6,768 bases of DNA from CAYLNM01 sp964385045 (GTDB taxonomy: Bacteria; Planctomycetota; Phycisphaerae; Phycisphaerales; SM1A02), in contig CAYLNM010000198.1 of NCBI GenBank assembly GCA_964385045.1, forward strand, positions 1 through 6,768. The letters run 5' to 3'. A program made the translations under genes and the position numbers. Under the pieces are notes generated by a model. That model saw nothing but the letters and a program-made list of their open reading frames with translations. It did no database searches and had not been told where the DNA came from. Position 1 is the stretch's first letter, and each line of letters opens with the position of its first letter. Positions 5,653 through 6,768 of this stretch are shown piece by piece.

Positions 5653-6248
5653 AGACGCCCCCCGACGCCATGACCTCGGTTCCGCCCCACGATGCCGACC
5701 GCCCCTCCCCGCACCCCGCGGGCCCGGGCGCGTCCGCCGACCCGAGCCCGCCTCCCGGGCCCGGTGCCACCCGCCCGGCCGCCCGCGGCGACGCATCGGA
5801 CGAGACCGTCTCGGCGATCGACTGGGCCGCCGCCCTCGGCCGCGACGAGGGCATGGCGTCGGTCAACTGGCTCGCCGCCGACATCGATCCCCGGCGGGGG
5901 ACCGCCGAGGCGCTGCTCGCGGATCCGGACGTGCCGCTCGAGTCGCTCGTCGCCGCCAAGAGCGCCTACAAGACGCTCCGCGTGGTCGGCGAGAGCGCGC
6001 CCGAGCGCCGGCTCGGAGCCCGCTGGTACGCCGCCGCCATCGCGGCCGCCATCGTGCACCACGGACACCGCATCTCGTCGCAGTCCGACGCCGCCCTCGA
6101 CCGGGCCTTCGCGGCACTGGTCGACGACGAGACGATGCCGCCCCGGGTCCGGGAGCTGGTGGTACGGGCGCTCTTCCGCCTCCGCAGCGGCACGCTGCTC
6201 GAGCCGGGCGCGGGCGACACCGCGGTGGACGGGCCGCCGGCGCCGTGA
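5649..6248 (+). CDS. Conserved protein of unknown function in sigma factor operon
   Basis: 199 residues from ATG 5649, overlapping the sigma factor stop by ATGA; GGGAG at 5637-5641, seven bases upstream, supports this start. Residues 1-50 are Pro/Ala/Asp-rich and probably disordered. The rest is a helical domain without membrane segments or signal peptide. Its best-marked stretch is about 97-160: LESLVAAKSAYKTLRVVGES, then ERRLGARWYAAAIAAAIVHHGHRISSQSDAALDRAF. I recall similar KxAxKTxRxxGExxxxRRLGAxxYAAAIAA patterns in planctomycete proteins of unknown function; I cannot name the family. No catalytic motif is visible. The hydrophobic run YAAAIAAAIV is short and reads as a buried helix. Sitting directly after a sigma factor and translationally coupled to it, it could modulate that factor, but that is inference from position only. 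Confidence 0.8.
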   Translation: MKTPPDAMTSVPPHDADRPSPHPAGPGASADPSPPPGPGATRPAARGDASDETVSAIDWAAALGRDEGMASVNWLAADIDPRRGTAEALLADPDVPLESLVAAKSAYKTLRVVGESAPERRLGARWYAAAIAAAIVHHGHRISSQSDAALDRAFAALVDDETMPPRVRELVVRALFRLRSGTLLEPGAGDTAVDGPPAP

Positions 6249-6766
6249 GCGACGCGGCCGCCCACGAGATCGAGCGGAAGTACCTGCTCGACGGACCGCC
6301 CCCGATGCCGCCGCACGCGGAGTCGCACCGGATCGAGCAGGGCTACCTCGCCCCGCCGCCGGAGGATCCGTCGGTGCCGGTCGAGGACGAGGCGGGCGTG
6401 CCGCGGTTCGGCCGCCTCCGCCGCACCGTCGCCCCGGACGGCACCGAGACGCTCACCCACACCGTCAAGCGTGGCCGCGGGCTCGTCCGCGAGGAGCGCG
6501 AGCGCACGATCGGCCGGCCCGCCTTCGACGCGGCCTGGCCCCGCACCGAGGGCCACCGGCTGCGGAAGACGCGGCACGTGGTGCGGGAGGCGACCGGGCT
6601 CGCGTGGGAGATCGACGTCTTCGAGGATCGACCGCTCGTGCTGGCCGAGGTGGAGCTCCCCGCCATCGGGACCGAGGCTCCGCCGCCGGCCTGGCTGGCC
6701 CCGCACGTCGTCCGCGAGGTCACCGACGACCCGGCGTACGCCAACAGCGCGCTCGCCCGCGGCTGA
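6245..6766 (+). CDS. CYTH domain protein (triphosphate tunnel metalloenzyme)
   Basis: 173 residues, complete, starting at a GTG that overlaps the previous stop by GTGA; no good ribosome site is seen, so coupling to the upstream gene is likely. The N-terminal CYTH signature is present: E8-I-E10-R-K12-YLL. Further conserved charged positions follow in tunnel order: RLRRT (R57, R59, R60), HTVKRG (K75), EERERTIG (E84, E86), RLRKTRHVV (R105, R107, R110), WEIDVFED (E122, D124) and LAEVEL (E135, E137), ending with EVTDDPAYANSALA, typical of bacterial CYTH proteins. Members fold into an eight-strand tunnel and hydrolyse tripolyphosphate or other triphosphates with a metal ion; some are adenylate cyclases or thiamine triphosphatases. 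Bacterial stand-alone forms of this size are most often tripolyphosphatases, so that is my guess. A loop at about 36-53 is somewhat extended. Cytoplasmic. Confidence 0.93.
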   Translation: MSDAAAHEIERKYLLDGPPPMPPHAESHRIEQGYLAPPPEDPSVPVEDEAGVPRFGRLRRTVAPDGTETLTHTVKRGRGLVREERERTIGRPAFDAAWPRTEGHRLRKTRHVVREATGLAWEIDVFEDRPLVLAEVELPAIGTEAPPPAWLAPHVVREVTDDPAYANSALARG

Positions 6767-6768
6767 TC

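Noticed and set aside
3823..5796. Antisense open frame of 657 residues over the membrane protein and sigma factor
   Set aside because: Low-complexity composition and no motifs, while the opposite strand has clear domains.

Overview
The window is very GC-rich (by eye well above 70%, with strong G/C preference at third codon positions). It most resembles a chromosomal segment of a planctomycete, probably of the Phycisphaerae. That placement is inferred from the type of ECF-like sigma factor at 4816-5652, the small membrane-anchored protein at 4064-4573 and the family of the 199-residue protein at 5649-6248, all recalled as typical of that group. No database search was possible. There are no insertion sequences, CRISPR arrays or phage genes, and every recognisable gene except one tRNA lies on the + strand.

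Region 1 (1-3639) is a tightly packed two-component signalling cluster. A 3'-terminal gene fragment that looks like a degenerate receiver domain (1-456) overlaps by ATGA a NarL/FixJ-type response regulator (453-1103). The regulator overlaps by GTGA a two-pass membrane histidine kinase (1100-2932), which overlaps by one base a CheY-like response regulator (2932-3639) with an unusual helical C-terminal half. The kinase could phosphorylate both flanking regulators: one would act on DNA through a LuxR-type HTH, the other has no DNA-binding domain. The input signal is not readable from the sequence, because the extracytoplasmic part of the kinase is Ala-rich and matches no domain I recognise.

Region 2 (3640-4063) is intergenic apart from a tRNA-Glu(UUC) gene on the - strand (3763-3837). 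It also holds a six-copy 8-bp tandem repeat, a GC hairpin between the convergent regulator and tRNA genes, and a -10-like hexamer upstream of the tRNA. The tRNA diverges from the next protein gene.

Region 3 (4064-4573) holds one small gene for a single-pass membrane-anchored protein of unknown function, ending in a hairpin whose loop contains the stop codon. A 242-base gap follows (4574-4815) with a 48-bp imperfect tandem repeat and a palindrome that runs into the next start codon.

Region 4 (4816-6766) is a three-gene overlapping operon: an ECF-like sigma factor, a conserved protein of unknown function, and a complete CYTH (triphosphate tunnel) enzyme. The overlaps imply translational coupling. 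A link between a planctomycete-type sigma factor and a triphosphate- or polyphosphate-hydrolysing enzyme is the most interesting functional suggestion here, but it rests on gene order alone.
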